Shown in pieces: positions 1-9,615 of a stretch of 64,000 bases of DNA. Position 1 is the stretch's first letter. Each line of letters opens with the position of its first letter. The notes below the pieces were generated by a model. It was not told the origin of the DNA, did no database searches, and was given only the letters and a program-made list of their open reading frames with translations. Made by a program: the position numbers and the translations under genes. Source of the stretch: Hyaloperonospora brassicae (Eukaryota; Oomycota; Peronosporomycetes; Peronosporales; Peronosporaceae); contig CANTFL010001427.1 of NCBI GenBank assembly GCA_947650285.1, positions 1 to 64,000 of the forward strand, in the 5' to 3' direction.

Positions 1-168
1 GTGTCCGTAGTAAATCAAAAAGTAAGTTCATTAGGTCCTTAGTTCACCACTATGTGCTACTCTAAGCCTGCTGATTTCTGACTGATTTCTTTGCCTGATT
101 TTTATGATGATGACATCGTTTACGTAAACAGATATCGTCCGTCGTGATCCGTTGCATCGAGCCTTACA
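1..168 (-). repeat. 3' LTR of the gypsy element (truncated by window edge)
   Basis: Matches 5011-5182 base for base except at one site near the window start, where it is 3 nt shorter. On the minus strand it begins TGTAAGGC at 168. The last few bases (…ACTACA in the other copy) lie before position 1. Confidence 0.93.
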
Positions 169-1144
169 TCCTCCCCGAGAGCATCTCGCGTTGGCGTATT
201 TTAAAATCTTGCACCAGGTCTTGCCAATGCGCCACATGCCGAATGTTCTGTTCTTTTTCCCAGGTACACTCGTGAACAGGAAGTCCGTGCCACCTAACAA
301 GCCACTCGTTCTTTTTGTTGTAGACCCGTTTCTTGACCAGCGCTTCTACGATGTACAGCTCACTGCCGGTTTCTTCATCCAGTATCACCGGCACTGCTTT
401 CGGGATCGGGCGACCGCTAAATCTCGTCGGGTTCGGGACGAAATGACTTAACAAGTCAATGTTAAAACTTGGATGCAGCTTGCGGAGGCTTCTAGGCAGT
501 ACAAGTCTGGCCACGTTACTATTGATCATGGTTTCAATCTTGAATGGTCCGATCTTCTTCGCCAACAGCTTTGTTTTGCTGGTTCCAGTACCCATATTGT
601 GGTGACGTAGCTTGAGGTGTTTTGCGTCAAGCATGACCATGTCTCCAGTTGTAAATGTCACGTTGCTGCGCTTCTTGTCGTAGTAGTTTTTTTGTTTTTC
701 TTGAGCCTTGGCCAAGTTTGTTTGCGCAAGCTTGATGATCTTTTGTCTCCTGTCTGCAAATTTTTTCGCGTACTCGGCTACAGGTAACTGCTTTCCTGTG
801 ACACTGAAACTTCCAGCAATAGCATTGCTAACCTGCCGCCCTGTGTCTATCTCAAAAGGTGAAAGCTGTGTTGATTTGCTCACTAGAGTTGCATGAGCGA
901 ACTCTATGGTACCAAGATGTGTCGACCAGTCGTCGCCATGGTACGAAACCATGCATCGCAGCGCGTCTTCCAAAATTAAATTCTGTCGCTCCGTCTGGCC
1001 GTCAGCTTGCGCACGGTGAGCTGTCGTCATTGACAACTTGGTTCCCATAATGGTCATTAGCGACTTCCAAAAGTTCGACGTGAACTTTGGATCACGATCA
1101 CTGATAATGACCTTTGGAAGTCCGTGATGACGCACCACGACATC
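164..1144 (-). CDS. Gypsy integrase C-terminal part with chromodomain (third frame)
   Basis: Third piece of the polyprotein. It opens with the second catalytic Asp region (SDRDPKF) and the ADGQTERQN stretch holding the catalytic Glu. A basic linker and GPF-like region follow. The C terminus is a chromodomain (YIVEALVKKR…WLVRWHGL…CTWE), which in this class is thought to steer integration by reading histone marks. The stop codon TAA (164-166) lies inside the 3' LTR. There is no ATG at the start of this piece; it depends on the upstream frames. Confidence 0.87.
   Translation of the reverse strand, partial: DVVVRHHGLPKVIISDRDPKFTSNFWKSLMTIMGTKLSMTTAHRAQADGQTERQNLILEDALRCMVSYHGDDWSTHLGTIEFAHATLVSKSTQLSPFEIDTGRQVSNAIAGSFSVTGKQLPVAEYAKKFADRRQKIIKLAQTNLAKAQEKQKNYYDKKRSNVTFTTGDMVMLDAKHLKLRHHNMGTGTSKTKLLAKKIGPFKIETMINSNVARLVLPRSLRKLHPSFNIDLLSHFVPNPTRFSGRPIPKAVPVILDEETGSELYIVEALVKKRVYNKKNEWLVRWHGLPVHECTWEKEQNIRHVAHWQDLVQDFKIRQREMLSGRM
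169..178 (-). other. Polypurine tract
   Basis: The minus strand reads CGGGGAGGA directly before the 3' LTR start at 168, the expected place for plus-strand DNA priming. The tract is also coding: the integrase frame runs through it and its stop codon is the TAA inside the LTR's own TGTAAGG start. Confidence 0.7.
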
Positions 1145-1151
1145 AAAAAAA

Positions 1152-2033
1152 GGTTTGCAACTTTCGGCGCATCCGTGTTCGTGTGCGTAGGTGCATATCG
1201 GGGTCGCTTCGATAGTTTGTCGACCACTGTCATTATAGCATCAAATCCCCTCGACACCGGTAGGCCCGTTACGAAATCCATCGAAACCACTTCCCAGCAC
1301 TCTTCTGGAACTGGAATCGGCATAAGTTTACCATTTTTTTTCAAAGTGCTCGTCTTCCATCTTGTGCATGTACCGCAGCTTTGTACATATTCTCGTACAT
1401 CCATTTCCAAGCGGGGCCAGAAGTACCATTGCGCCACCTTAAGCTGCGTGCGACGCACTCCAGGATGTGCGGCGGTGTTTCCATCGTGATGTTCACGAAT
1501 AATGGAGGTAATAAGTCGATCATCTGCCGGGACGCACAGCCGTTTGACTGCGTGATTCGTCCTCAGATACAACAATCCATCGTCCAAAACATACTTGTCG
1601 TGATTTGTGCTCAGCGCCTCTGTGAACTCGTGGTCCTTGTTGTATCCTTGAATAAATGCCTTCTTCGATGCCGACGAAAGATGTATACTTGAAATTATGA
1701 ACTCGATGTGTCGGACTTCTTCGTGAATCTTTCGCTGATGTTTCTGAGGCACACCAACCTGGTGCACTCGTTCCACCCCCTCAAAGTCCTGCACATCGAG
1801 AAGAAGGTCTTTATCCAGGCTCGGCAGCATACAGAGGACCGCCAGATGAATACGATGACGTCGAAGGTGGGCGTCGCGATGAGCGCACAATGAACCACAG
1901 TCATGAACGTGAGGGACGATACTTTCGCTTCTCGTCAAAGCAGGACGGGTGACGCTCGGACGCGACAATGCATCGGCGACCATATTGGAAGTACCTTTGA
2001 CGTGATGTAGCGTGAAATTAAACTGAGAGAAAA
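1152..2033 (-). CDS. Gypsy RNase H end and integrase N-terminal part (second frame)
   Basis: The polyprotein continues here in a new frame after the first frameshift; the first ATG in this frame is at 1983, but the frame is open upstream of it and no independent start is expected. It carries the RNase H tail (VADALSRP), then the integrase zinc finger with the HHCC pattern (His165, His173, Cys203, Cys206 counted from 1983). The first catalytic Asp follows in SMDFVTGLP (236). The frame is lost again at a run of seven A on the + strand, 1145-1151. The nominal open frame extends to 1057 but codes nonsense past the break. Confidence 0.85.
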
Positions 2034-4823
2034 AGTCAGCATACGCGCCATTTTAGGCGTGACGTTTGGGTGGTGTAACATCCAACGGCACGCATTGTTG
2101 TCCGTATAGACATCAAATGACCGACCGTGTAAATAATGGCGCCATTTCGCGAGTGCTGTCTTGATCGCGAGTAATTCCTGTTCGTGTGCCGGCCACCCTT
2201 GTTCGTGAATACCAAACTTTTTCGAAAAAAACGCGATAGGATGGTCCTCGCCACCAGTAAGCTGTGACAAAACGCCACCCATGCATAATCCTGATGCATC
2301 CGTAGTAACGATGAAAGGAATAGAAAAGTCCGGTAGCTGAAGCACGGGAGCTTGTTGTAGCGCGACTTTTAATGATTGAAAAGCTTCATCTTGATCTTCT
2401 GACCACGCCCAAGGTACGTCCTTCTTGACCAGCTTGCTCAATGGAAGTGCCATCTTGGCAAAGTCACAAATAAAACGCCGATAATAACCAGCGAGACCTA
2501 AAAAGCTTAGCAGCTCCTTTCGCGAGGTTGGATGGGCCATGGTGGCGATTGCAGATGTCTTACGCTGATCCACACTCAACCCATCTCGTGAAACCGTGTG
2601 ACCTAAGAACTGCACACTGTCCCTTCCAAAAGAGCACTTGCCGCGGTGAGCATACAGTTGTTCACGTCGCAGCACTTGAAATACCTGGCGTAGATGAATT
2701 TTGTGATCGGCATTTGTCTTGGAGAAGATGCATATGTCATCCAGATAGACCACAGCGAAGTCAAACTTATCAAACAATTCGCGCATAAGGCGTGACCATA
2801 CACCGGGCATCCCTGCCAATCCCATCGGCGCGACACACCACTGGTATGTCTCCTTGTGCGTCCGAAATGCTGTGTACTGGCGACTGGAAGTGTTAACCAG
2901 CATCTGGTGGTAGCCTTGTGCTAAGTCAATAACCGTGAACACGGCGCACCCTGCCATCCTGTCAAATAGTTCCTCGATGTGAGGGAGAGGTATTTTAGGG
3001 ATTTTGGTCTGGCTATTCACGTAACGATAATCAATGACCCAGCGAATCGGCTGTAAGCTGTTTCCCGATCGCAGCCACTCACCGCGTGTTGGAGCTTGGC
3101 CCGTAACATGGTCTTTTTTAGGAATACCGAATATGTTGGAAACCCATGGAGAATTTGACACTTCGACCCAGCCTTTCTTTAGGTTGTCGGCAACGAAGGA
3201 ATTCAGTGCTTCTTGCTCGGTCTTTGATAGACGAAACGGCGCTCTGGAACTTGGAATCGCATCTGGTTTCATTTCTACGTCAAACTGCACCGCACGTGGC
3301 GGTGGTAGTCCGTCGGGTAGCTTCGCTGGGAATATGTCGGTATATTCCTGTATAAGGTCACAAAGCCAATCCGGAACATTGTCGTCCACCAAATTAGAAG
3401 CGATCTTGACGACAAATAGCTCTGCGTAGTCGGACCTGCGCACGTATGATCTGTGCAGTTGACCACCTGATCTGGAAATCGTGCTGTCTGGGGTCAGCTC
3501 GGTCCGCTCTGTGCTATCCATATCACTGATGTGAGGCTGATTTGGAAGAAGCAGTTGACCCGATGTCCAATTAATTTGCGGTGCATATTCTTGAAACCAC
3601 GGAAGACCAAAAATCACATCCTGCTCGGCATCCAGATGGGTTTCCGTGAAGATCATGTTTGAAAACTCGCCTTCATTAGTGCGTACTGTCGCTTCCACCG
3701 TCGCTAGATCAGCCGGTGGTGTAAGCGATCCATCAAACCGCTTTAATTGGCCGCGCTGCGAGCGGAGAACCTTAGTAGCCAGACCGGGTCGAATTACATT
3801 TGTTGATGCTCCACAGTCCAGCAAGATCAGTACTGGTACACCATCAATGGATCCAGTCTTTCGCAACAAATGAGGCCGATAATTGACCCCATTATTTTGT
3901 AAGGTGTTGACCGTAAATTGATCAAAAACAATGGCTTCGTCAGAAGATTCCGCTGTATCTTGAACATCTTCGATCATACTCACGCGCGCGCGCGGTCTCG
4001 AAACTGATCGGGTTCGTGGTCTTGTCGGGCACTCCGCGAGTCGATGCCCTGGCTTCTTACAATAGAAGCACAGATTGCGTTGGAAACACTCTTCTCGTGA
4101 CACTACTTGCACGTTGTCAATCTCCATCGGCTCCGGTTGAGGATCGTCAAAGCGCTGATGAGTAGGTCTTTCTGGTCGACGAAATTGTTGAGTACGCCTT
4201 GAACTCCCCACGCCAAAATGTGAACGCTCAAAGTCGTAAGCAACGTTAATTGCCTGACTTAGAGACGAACAACGGCGATACTCCACTTCAGCACGGGTCT
4301 GATGCTTCAGGCCTTGCGTGAAGTAAAAGACGGAGTCGACATCACTCATGTTACGCACTTGAATCATCAGTTGTCGAAAGCGATTTACAAAGTCGCCAAG
4401 ATCTCGACACTGCGCTTGATTGAGATTCCGCAGTTGGTCCCGAAGCCGGATCTGCAAGTCTGCGGGTACAAATTCTTGCTCAATGTGGAAAAATAATTCA
4501 TCGACAGTGTTTATTCTGCTGCGTGACCAGACATACCAATCGGCAGCTGTGCCTGTAAGCATGCTCCCGATAGTCGGTATAATCGTGGCGGCCATTGTCG
4601 CACTCTTCCACTCCACTCGTCTCACTTCAAAATACTGTTGAACCTGTTCTTTGAATAATGCAAAGGACTCTTGCATTTGGCCACTGTAGCGAGGCGCCTT
4701 CACTGCGTCAAGTCGAAGATCCTTGAGCGTCGTCGCTTCGGCCATTTTACGCATCATATCTTGCTGCTGCGCTATCATGGCAAGCATGCTTTGCATGAGC
4801 TCCGCGTTTGAAGGCTCGCCCAT
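1935..4823 (-). CDS. Gag-protease-RT-RNase H polyprotein (gypsy), frameshifted at its 3' end
   Basis: The 962-residue frame starts at ATG 4823, 184 nt inside the 5' LTR. A Gag region (residues about 40-200) is followed by one CCHC knuckle, CFYCKKPGHRLAEC at 252-265. The protease has LLDCGAS at 335-340, with Cys where DSG/DTG elements carry Ser or Thr. RT has VIDL (Asp633) and the YLDD catalytic box at 693-696. RNase H shows TDAS (Asp842) and TDNN (Asp908). The homology leaves this frame just after residue 930, in a run of five A on the + strand (2030-2034), so the last 30 or so residues are out of frame. Gag and Pol are in one frame, as in many chromoviruses. It would act in cytoplasmic virus-like particles. 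Confidence 0.9.
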   Translation of the reverse strand: MGEPSNAELMQSMLAMIAQQQDMMRKMAEATTLKDLRLDAVKAPRYSGQMQESFALFKEQVQQYFEVRRVEWKSATMAATIIPTIGSMLTGTAADWYVWSRSRINTVDELFFHIEQEFVPADLQIRLRDQLRNLNQAQCRDLGDFVNRFRQLMIQVRNMSDVDSVFYFTQGLKHQTRAEVEYRRCSSLSQAINVAYDFERSHFGVGSSRRTQQFRRPERPTHQRFDDPQPEPMEIDNVQVVSREECFQRNLCFYCKKPGHRLAECPTRPRTRSVSRPRARVSMIEDVQDTAESSDEAIVFDQFTVNTLQNNGVNYRPHLLRKTGSIDGVPVLILLDCGASTNVIRPGLATKVLRSQRGQLKRFDGSLTPPADLATVEATVRTNEGEFSNMIFTETHLDAEQDVIFGLPWFQEYAPQINWTSGQLLLPNQPHISDMDSTERTELTPDSTISRSGGQLHRSYVRRSDYAELFVVKIASNLVDDNVPDWLCDLIQEYTDIFPAKLPDGLPPPRAVQFDVEMKPDAIPSSRAPFRLSKTEQEALNSFVADNLKKGWVEVSNSPWVSNIFGIPKKDHVTGQAPTRGEWLRSGNSLQPIRWVIDYRYVNSQTKIPKIPLPHIEELFDRMAGCAVFTVIDLAQGYHQMLVNTSSRQYTAFRTHKETYQWCVAPMGLAGMPGVWSRLMRELFDKFDFAVVYLDDICIFSKTNADHKIHLRQVFQVLRREQLYAHRGKCSFGRDSVQFLGHTVSRDGLSVDQRKTSAIATMAHPTSRKELLSFLGLAGYYRRFICDFAKMALPLSKLVKKDVPWAWSEDQDEAFQSLKVALQQAPVLQLPDFSIPFIVTTDASGLCMGGVLSQLTGGEDHPIAFFSKKFGIHEQGWPAHEQELLAIKTALAKWRHYLHGRSFDVYTDNNACRWMLHHPNVTPKMARMLTFSLSLISRYITSKVLPIWSPMHCRVRASPVLL

Positions 4824-5007
4824 GGCTTTGCGCTCGGTGCACTTGGGTCACTTAATCAGTCTGTGTCAGGAGCAAGTTCAGGCACGGAGTTCGTTGTTCG
4901 GAGTCGGGTCGCGAGGTTAAGATTTAGTCAGGCGAGGTCGGAGTAAAATCAGGGGAGTTCAGGTCGGGGTCAGAGGATAGTTCGCTGGACCAACAAGTGC
5001 TACCAGA
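4824..5007 (-). other. Gypsy 5' untranslated leader
   Basis: 184 nt between the 5' LTR and the gag ATG, purine/pyrimidine skewed, with no other ORF. It probably holds packaging sequences, but none can be pointed to. Confidence 0.5.
4990..5005 (-). other. Putative primer-binding site
   Basis: Two bases inside the 5' LTR the minus strand reads TGGTAGCACTTG. It begins with the TGG expected for pairing to a tRNA 3' CCA end. Which tRNA primes is not clear; it is not the common initiator-Met site. Confidence 0.55.
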
Positions 5008-5182
5008 TGTAGTGTCCAAGTTAGTAAATCAAAAAGTAAGTTCATTAGGTCCTTAGTTCACCACTATGTGCTACTCTAAGCCTGCTGATTTCTGACTGAT
5101 TTCTTTGCCTGATTTTTATGATGATGACATCGTTTACGTAAACAGATATCGTCCGTCGTGATCCGTTGCATCGAGCCTTACA
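5008..5182 (-). repeat. 5' LTR of the gypsy element
   Basis: 175 bp. On the minus strand it starts TGTAAGGC (5182) and ends GGACACTACA (5008), giving the usual TG…CA ends. It is short for a gypsy LTR. It also supplies a 45-codon tail and stop (5045) to the reading frame of the host gene it interrupts. Confidence 0.93.
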
Positions 5183-6040
5183 CAAGTGGTCCCGCAGGGC
5201 AGTGCGCTGCGAAGGAGGCACGAGCTCGTCGTGCACGTGCTTGGGCAGCGTCTTGATCACGTGCACAGCTCGCTCGTTGCTCGCGTACTGGTGCGTGAGC
5301 GACGAGAAGCACAGCCGCTGCGGCTGTCGGTGCTTCTTGGACTGGAACCGCATGGGCAGCGACGGCTGGAGCGTTGTCATATTGACGCTCAGGAGCACAT
5401 CGTGCGGCGCCTTTGGCCTCTTCAGCGACGTGTCACTTGGCGGTGCTTGAAGCACGCGATGGACGTCCGCGGAGAACCGACTGCGTTGATGGTACGCCAC
5501 ATGGCCGCCCTGGAACTTGTCGCCGCACAGCGCAGCCATTGTGCTCTGGTACGTACTGGACTCGTGGCTCACGAGGACATTGAGCACCTCGTTCAAGTGG
5601 CACTTGATCTTCGTCTTGGCCAGCGATGCGTACGCGAGATCCGGATCGTCCGACCCCTTCGCGCTCGGCGCCGCTCCGTACGTCGTGACGCCGTCTTTGC
5701 GGCTCTTGCGGCACCACTTGGGGCTCCGTCGCGCGTCTCTCGACGTGGCGGCGTGCAGCTTGGGCACCGCCGCGAGCAAGTCGGCAGTCATCTGCTGCTC
5801 GGTGAAGACCACACGCGTGTCTCCGTGACTGTCGAGGATGGTCAAGCCGTCCGGAAGCGGTGGCTCCTGCGGTACGGGATGCACTTTCGAGCTCATATCT
5901 TTACTGGTGTTCGCAGAGATCCCGAGCGATAGTCCGCTGTCGCGAGAGGCTGACATTCGTTGTGGGAAGACGCTCATGAGCGAACGCGACGACGGACGTC
6001 CGATGGACGACGCGAGTCGAGGAATGACTGAGAGACCCAT
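5045..6040 (-). pseudogene. START/FYVE-family protein gene, 5' half, cut by the LTR retrotransposon
   Basis: Start taken at ATG 6040; the frame is open upstream to 6103 but has no ATG there. 286 host codons (5183-6040) are followed directly by 45 codons read from the LTR, ending at 5045. The host part aligns by eye with the three intact paralogues in this window: the KWC-x-KSRKDG segment matches RRWECVKFKEG and KRWKCIKKRGG, and the stretch up to HVIKTLPKHVHDEL matches the …GYNVLHSLQVPGIREL segment. Missing are the end of the START-like domain and the whole zinc finger, which should lie left of the window beyond the other LTR. The Ser-rich N terminus is longer than in the paralogues. Family assignment is by short similarities only, so moderate. 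Confidence 0.65.
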
Positions 6041-7187
6041 CGAGTTCGAGTTATCGGAGACCGTCGAGTCGCATGACGTGCTGAACGACCGGTTGTCAGT
6101 CAATTGCCGGTAGACGAGTCATCACCCGACCGGTCCTACAGTCCGTCCGTCGTCCGGCTCTTTATGAAACGTCGTCAGGAGAGCAAACGTGTTCGCTTTG
6201 CATGGCGAGCGCGACGCAACTCGCCACGTGACGACACACGGGACAAGACGGACTCATGGCGACCGGTAGTTGAGCACCGACTGCAGTGCCGGACAAGCGG
6301 ACAGAGAAAGAGAGAAAGAGAGAGAGACTTATCGGATAAGACATGGCCGAAGTTGCGTGTTCAGAAGGCGACTGCGTCGACTGAGTCGCTGTGTTTGACG
6401 CAGACGAAGGGAACACGTGTGCTTGGAAGATCGATCGAGTCGCATGTTCGGCTCGTCACCTGCTTCTGGTTTGTGTGCGGTCGAGAGAAAAGATCAGCCA
6501 ACGGAAAAGCACATGGGTTGACGAGAGCTGTTGACTGTGGTTGAGGCTCGTGTAAACTCGATCGCGCTGCAAACGTGTAGTCGGGCGGACTTTCTCGTCG
6601 TCGTTAAGCTCTTGGCTGACACTGTGTCGCGATGAACGCTACGGCTGTATTTCGGGGTGATGGGATAAGCCATAACAAGGAAGTTGGAGTCTGCTTCGAC
6701 GTGATGACGTGTTCGAATAGAGCGCAGTCGTGCGTTATCAACTGGGAGTGCGAGAGATTGATTGACTTACCAACTTAGACGATCCGGTATCATAACGAAT
6801 AAAGAGTGCGAGCGACCTCCTACATGATACGTCGCATCAACTATAGCGTCCCACGTGTGCGTACTTACCCATGCAAACGTGTCAACCTACGCAAGAGCTG
6901 ACCGCACCATCTCCGATCTTCACCTTCCTACCCGTCCCTCACATCAGTCGAAGCCGTAGCCTGATACATGTGGGGGTGACACCCACTCGCCACCCCTTCC
7001 CTCGTCCCAGTCGACAAGTCAGGTTTATGCCATCGCGCGTTTCTCAAACCAGCACACCAACGACCCTGCCGCGTCCGCGTATCATGTCGTACCGCAGTTC
7101 ATGCTCGACGACGGGTCCGTCTTTTCGCGTCTCGTGCGCTCCACTTCCCCTCACTTCGAAACTAAACCTTCTTCCCCCGATCCCAAG
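6041..7187. other. Divergent intergenic region
   Basis: Lies between the disrupted START/FYVE gene (leftward) and the small secreted-protein gene (rightward), so it should hold both promoters. It contains a short GA-rich run at 6302-6328. Open frames here are shadows without recognisable protein content. Confidence 0.5.
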
Positions 7188-7601
7188 ATGCAGCTCTGGG
7201 CGTCCATTCTCGCCGCAATGCTCGCGACGTCGGCCGTTGCAGATGAAGCCGCGCACCTGAAAGTTGTCCGCCATCACCACCGACTTCACCACGAAGACGC
7301 CGACAAGAGCCACGACGTGCACGAGCGCGCGGTGAACCAGGAGGCGCTCACGAAGAAGCAGGACCTGTTCTACCGCATGGCCCACATGAAGTCGACGCCG
7401 TGGGACTCGAAGCCGGAGGAACGCAAAGCCAAGTGCAGCGACATGTGCCACCTGCAGAGCTTCTGGGGCTTCCAGAAGGGCCGCAACTGCGGCAAGCAGC
7501 ACGAGAGTCTCTGCTCTTTGTACACATCGGGTCTCGCGTCGATGGAGTTTGTGCTCACGGTGGCCGAGTGCTCGTGCAACGGAACGGATGGCAGTTCATG
7601 A
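7188..7601 (+). CDS. Small cysteine-rich secreted protein, function unknown
   Basis: 137 residues. The ATG at 7188 was chosen over an in-frame ATG at 7101 because it opens a clean signal peptide (residues 1-18, hydrophobic core LWASILAAMLATSAVA, likely cleavage before DEA). The mature chain has a His-rich, charged stretch (24-50) and a C-terminal half with six cysteines (83, 87, 101, 109, 128, 130), enough for three disulphides. Small, Cys-paired secreted proteins in oomycetes often act outside the cell, in the apoplast or wall. No RXLR or LFLAK motif is visible, so it does not look like a host-translocated effector of those classes. I do not recognise the family. Pyrimidine-rich upstream sequence with CCACTTC/TCACTTC (7139-7160) could be an initiator. 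Confidence 0.72.
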   Translation: MQLWASILAAMLATSAVADEAAHLKVVRHHHRLHHEDADKSHDVHERAVNQEALTKKQDLFYRMAHMKSTPWDSKPEERKAKCSDMCHLQSFWGFQKGRNCGKQHESLCSLYTSGLASMEFVLTVAECSCNGTDGSS

Positions 7602-8367
7602 CCGGCGCGTCAGTGCCACGTTACGCGGCTACGCAGTAGGGGGAGAAGTAGGAGTTGCCACAGTGCTACCTGTAGCTTTGCATGTTTGTATTCGTGACAG
7701 TGCTATACGTATTGGGGAGACAATACATTCCTGTCAGAAGTGATACATTGGCTGTTGACGCGGACGGAACGTGGCGGGTCCTGCCACCTCTTCAAGTTCA
7801 TACCCTGTGGCAAACGAATAGATCACGAGTTACGGTCGGGCTGGAAGTATTACCTGCTGTCTGTAGCAGCAGTAGTTGTAGTAGTAGTCGTAGTAGTCAA
7901 ATGGAACCGATCGAAGTAGAAGTGGACCTGTGGACGTCAAATAAAGTCAACGGATCGGATCGTGAAGGGACCCACTCAGGCGACATCCGTGCGACAATGG
8001 CCGAGCGTGAACCCATCACGTGTTTACGCTGACGCGCAAGTGGCCAATGAGATGCAGGCGTGGCCAGCTGTTTTCGCCCGGTCCGTAAACACCAACACAC
8101 CGCACTCAGTTACAATGCCAATTGAACGCTCTGCTGGCACATTTTGCCAAACTTTTGTCGACTCCAACAACTATTGCATGACGATGATCATGCGTACGGC
8201 CCTTGTAGTCAAGACGACTGCCATTGCGCAGCAGCTCAATGACTACGATGTACGAGAGACCATATTGCACAGCAGACGTGAGCGCGACTTTGTAGGCACT
8301 GTCGTCGTCCTGTTACGTTATATTATTCTGCCAATCCATCAGAGATCACTGCCTACCTGCCTCCTAC
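7602..8367. other. Convergent intergenic region
   Basis: 3' ends of the secreted-protein gene and the START/FYVE gene face each other here. It holds a short imperfect AGT/GTA trinucleotide run at about 7865-7900 and no credible ORF. Confidence 0.5.
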
Positions 8368-9615
8368 CTACTCGCTCCGTACACTCTGCGTGGACATAGC
8401 CGTTCTGTTCAAGACGTCGGTGCTGTCCCATCGCCGCCTGAACTCGTTCAGTCGCAACTCATCACGTGCCACGCCGGCTGCGTTTTCCGACAGGGCCTCC
8501 GTCTCACACGCTCGACAGATGGTCACGAGTCGCTGCACGAGTCGCTCGTCGTGCAACAAGAAGGACAAGTGGTGCTGTCTCCGGCAGTCCACGCACATGT
8601 AGCGCCTGCAGAGTTTGCAGTGCCTCTTCAGCTGCACCATCTTCGCCCCTCGGTCGGTTCGACTCGCTGCTTGCACAAACACCGACTGCTTCTTGCCACA
8701 CCCTCCGCAGCATCTGTCGTCCAGTGGTACACTTGAAGACCCGTCCGTGCTCCCCGAGCTCGACGACAACGACTCGTCCTTATAGTGGCCCCGCAACGCC
8801 CACGTGAGCTTCTTCTTGTGGCTGCAGTGCACGCTGTTGGCCACTGTGAGCAGAACGCGCGTAGCCGAGCGGATCAACAGCGTCCGCATGATACCTCCAG
8901 CTAGATTGAAGTATCCCTTGATGTAGACGTCCGTGACGTTTTTCGTGCGCTGGCGGTACAACATACTGATAGAGGTGTTGCCCCGAATGTGCGTGTCGAG
9001 CGGCGGCGTCCCGGGGAACTGAATCGAGTGGACAATGTGGTACCCCACGCGTTCGCCGTTCCGCAGGCGGTCGATCCCCGTCGTCTCCATGTACACAAAG
9101 TCGCGGTGCTTTACCACTGGGCGGACCGCCAAAGGGACGTGGACTTCCATCCACTTGATGCCGATCGAGTTGAAAGGCGTCTCTGGTGTAGGCGGGACGA
9201 GCGCCGAGAGCACACAGCTCCGCGGAACGTCATCGTAGACGTACGACGCCTGGATGCGCATTTGATCGGGTGTCGGACAAGCGACGCCGTACATGACGTC
9301 GTCGAGGCTGCCGACGATAGTGCCCGTGATCATGACCACGGGCAGGTCGGCCACCGGCGTGTCGGCTTTGTACGACTGCGGGGACTCGGCCGCCCGCGGT
9401 CGGTCGACGTACGCGCGCAGTTCGTCTTTCGACGACACGAGACGCCACAGCAACGCGTCCACTTTGTTGTGGCGCTCGACGAGGAAACTCTCGTACGCGC
9501 TAATGTTACGCACGACGAGTTTCTGCGCGAGGGACGCGAGTTCCACGGCAGTGGTCGACGACAAGTGCAACGGTGGAAACGGACTCGAGTGGCGTTTGCT
9601 CACGGACGAGTCCAT
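8368..9615 (-). CDS. START-like and FYVE-like zinc finger protein (paralogue 2)
   Basis: 415 residues from ATG 9615, no intron. Residues about 95-270 form the START-like lipid-binding fold typical of an expanded oomycete family (GTIVGSLDDVMYG, KHRDFVYMETTG, GERVGYHIVHSIQFPG). A Ser-rich linker (281-297) leads to an eight-cysteine zinc finger: C303/C306, C333/C336, C341/C344, C367/C370. The spacing fits FYVE-type double zinc binding, and KRHCKLCRR at the second pair is a partial match to the FYVE basic motif RRHHCR, so phosphoinositide binding is possible but not assured. No signal peptide or membrane segment. Likely cytosolic or endosomal. It belongs to the same family as the genes at 5183, 36935 and 55507. 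Confidence 0.88.
   Translation of the reverse strand: MDSSVSKRHSSPFPPLHLSSTTAVELASLAQKLVVRNISAYESFLVERHNKVDALLWRLVSSKDELRAYVDRPRAAESPQSYKADTPVADLPVVMITGTIVGSLDDVMYGVACPTPDQMRIQASYVYDDVPRSCVLSALVPPTPETPFNSIGIKWMEVHVPLAVRPVVKHRDFVYMETTGIDRLRNGERVGYHIVHSIQFPGTPPLDTHIRGNTSISMLYRQRTKNVTDVYIKGYFNLAGGIMRTLLIRSATRVLLTVANSVHCSHKKKLTWALRGHYKDESLSSSSGSTDGSSSVPLDDRCCGGCGKKQSVFVQAASRTDRGAKMVQLKRHCKLCRRYMCVDCRRQHHLSFLLHDERLVQRLVTICRACETEALSENAAGVARDELRLNEFRRRWDSTDVLNRTAMSTQSVRSE

Larger units (their letters stand above)
1..5182 (-). mobile_element. Ty3/gypsy chromovirus LTR retrotransposon, nearly complete
   Basis: Minus-strand element bounded by two matching LTRs (left copy runs off the window start, right copy 5008-5182). 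Between them lie, in order on the minus strand, a primer-binding-like site, gag with a zinc knuckle, an aspartic protease, reverse transcriptase, RNase H, an integrase with HHCC finger, and a C-terminal chromodomain, then a polypurine tract. RT before integrase gives Ty3/gypsy order; the chromodomain places it in the chromoviruses. Two single-base frameshifts (near 2030-2034 and 1145-1151) break the polyprotein, so as read it is not autonomous. The LTRs differ only at one small indel site, which suggests recent insertion. It sits in a host START/FYVE-type gene. The target duplication cannot be checked because the left flank is outside the window; the right flank begins CAAGT. Confidence 0.95.

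Noticed and set aside
5186..5932. 248-codon + frame opposite the disrupted START/FYVE gene
   Set aside because: An antisense shadow rich in Arg/His/Val, typical of GC-rich codons read backwards; the minus frame carries the family motifs.
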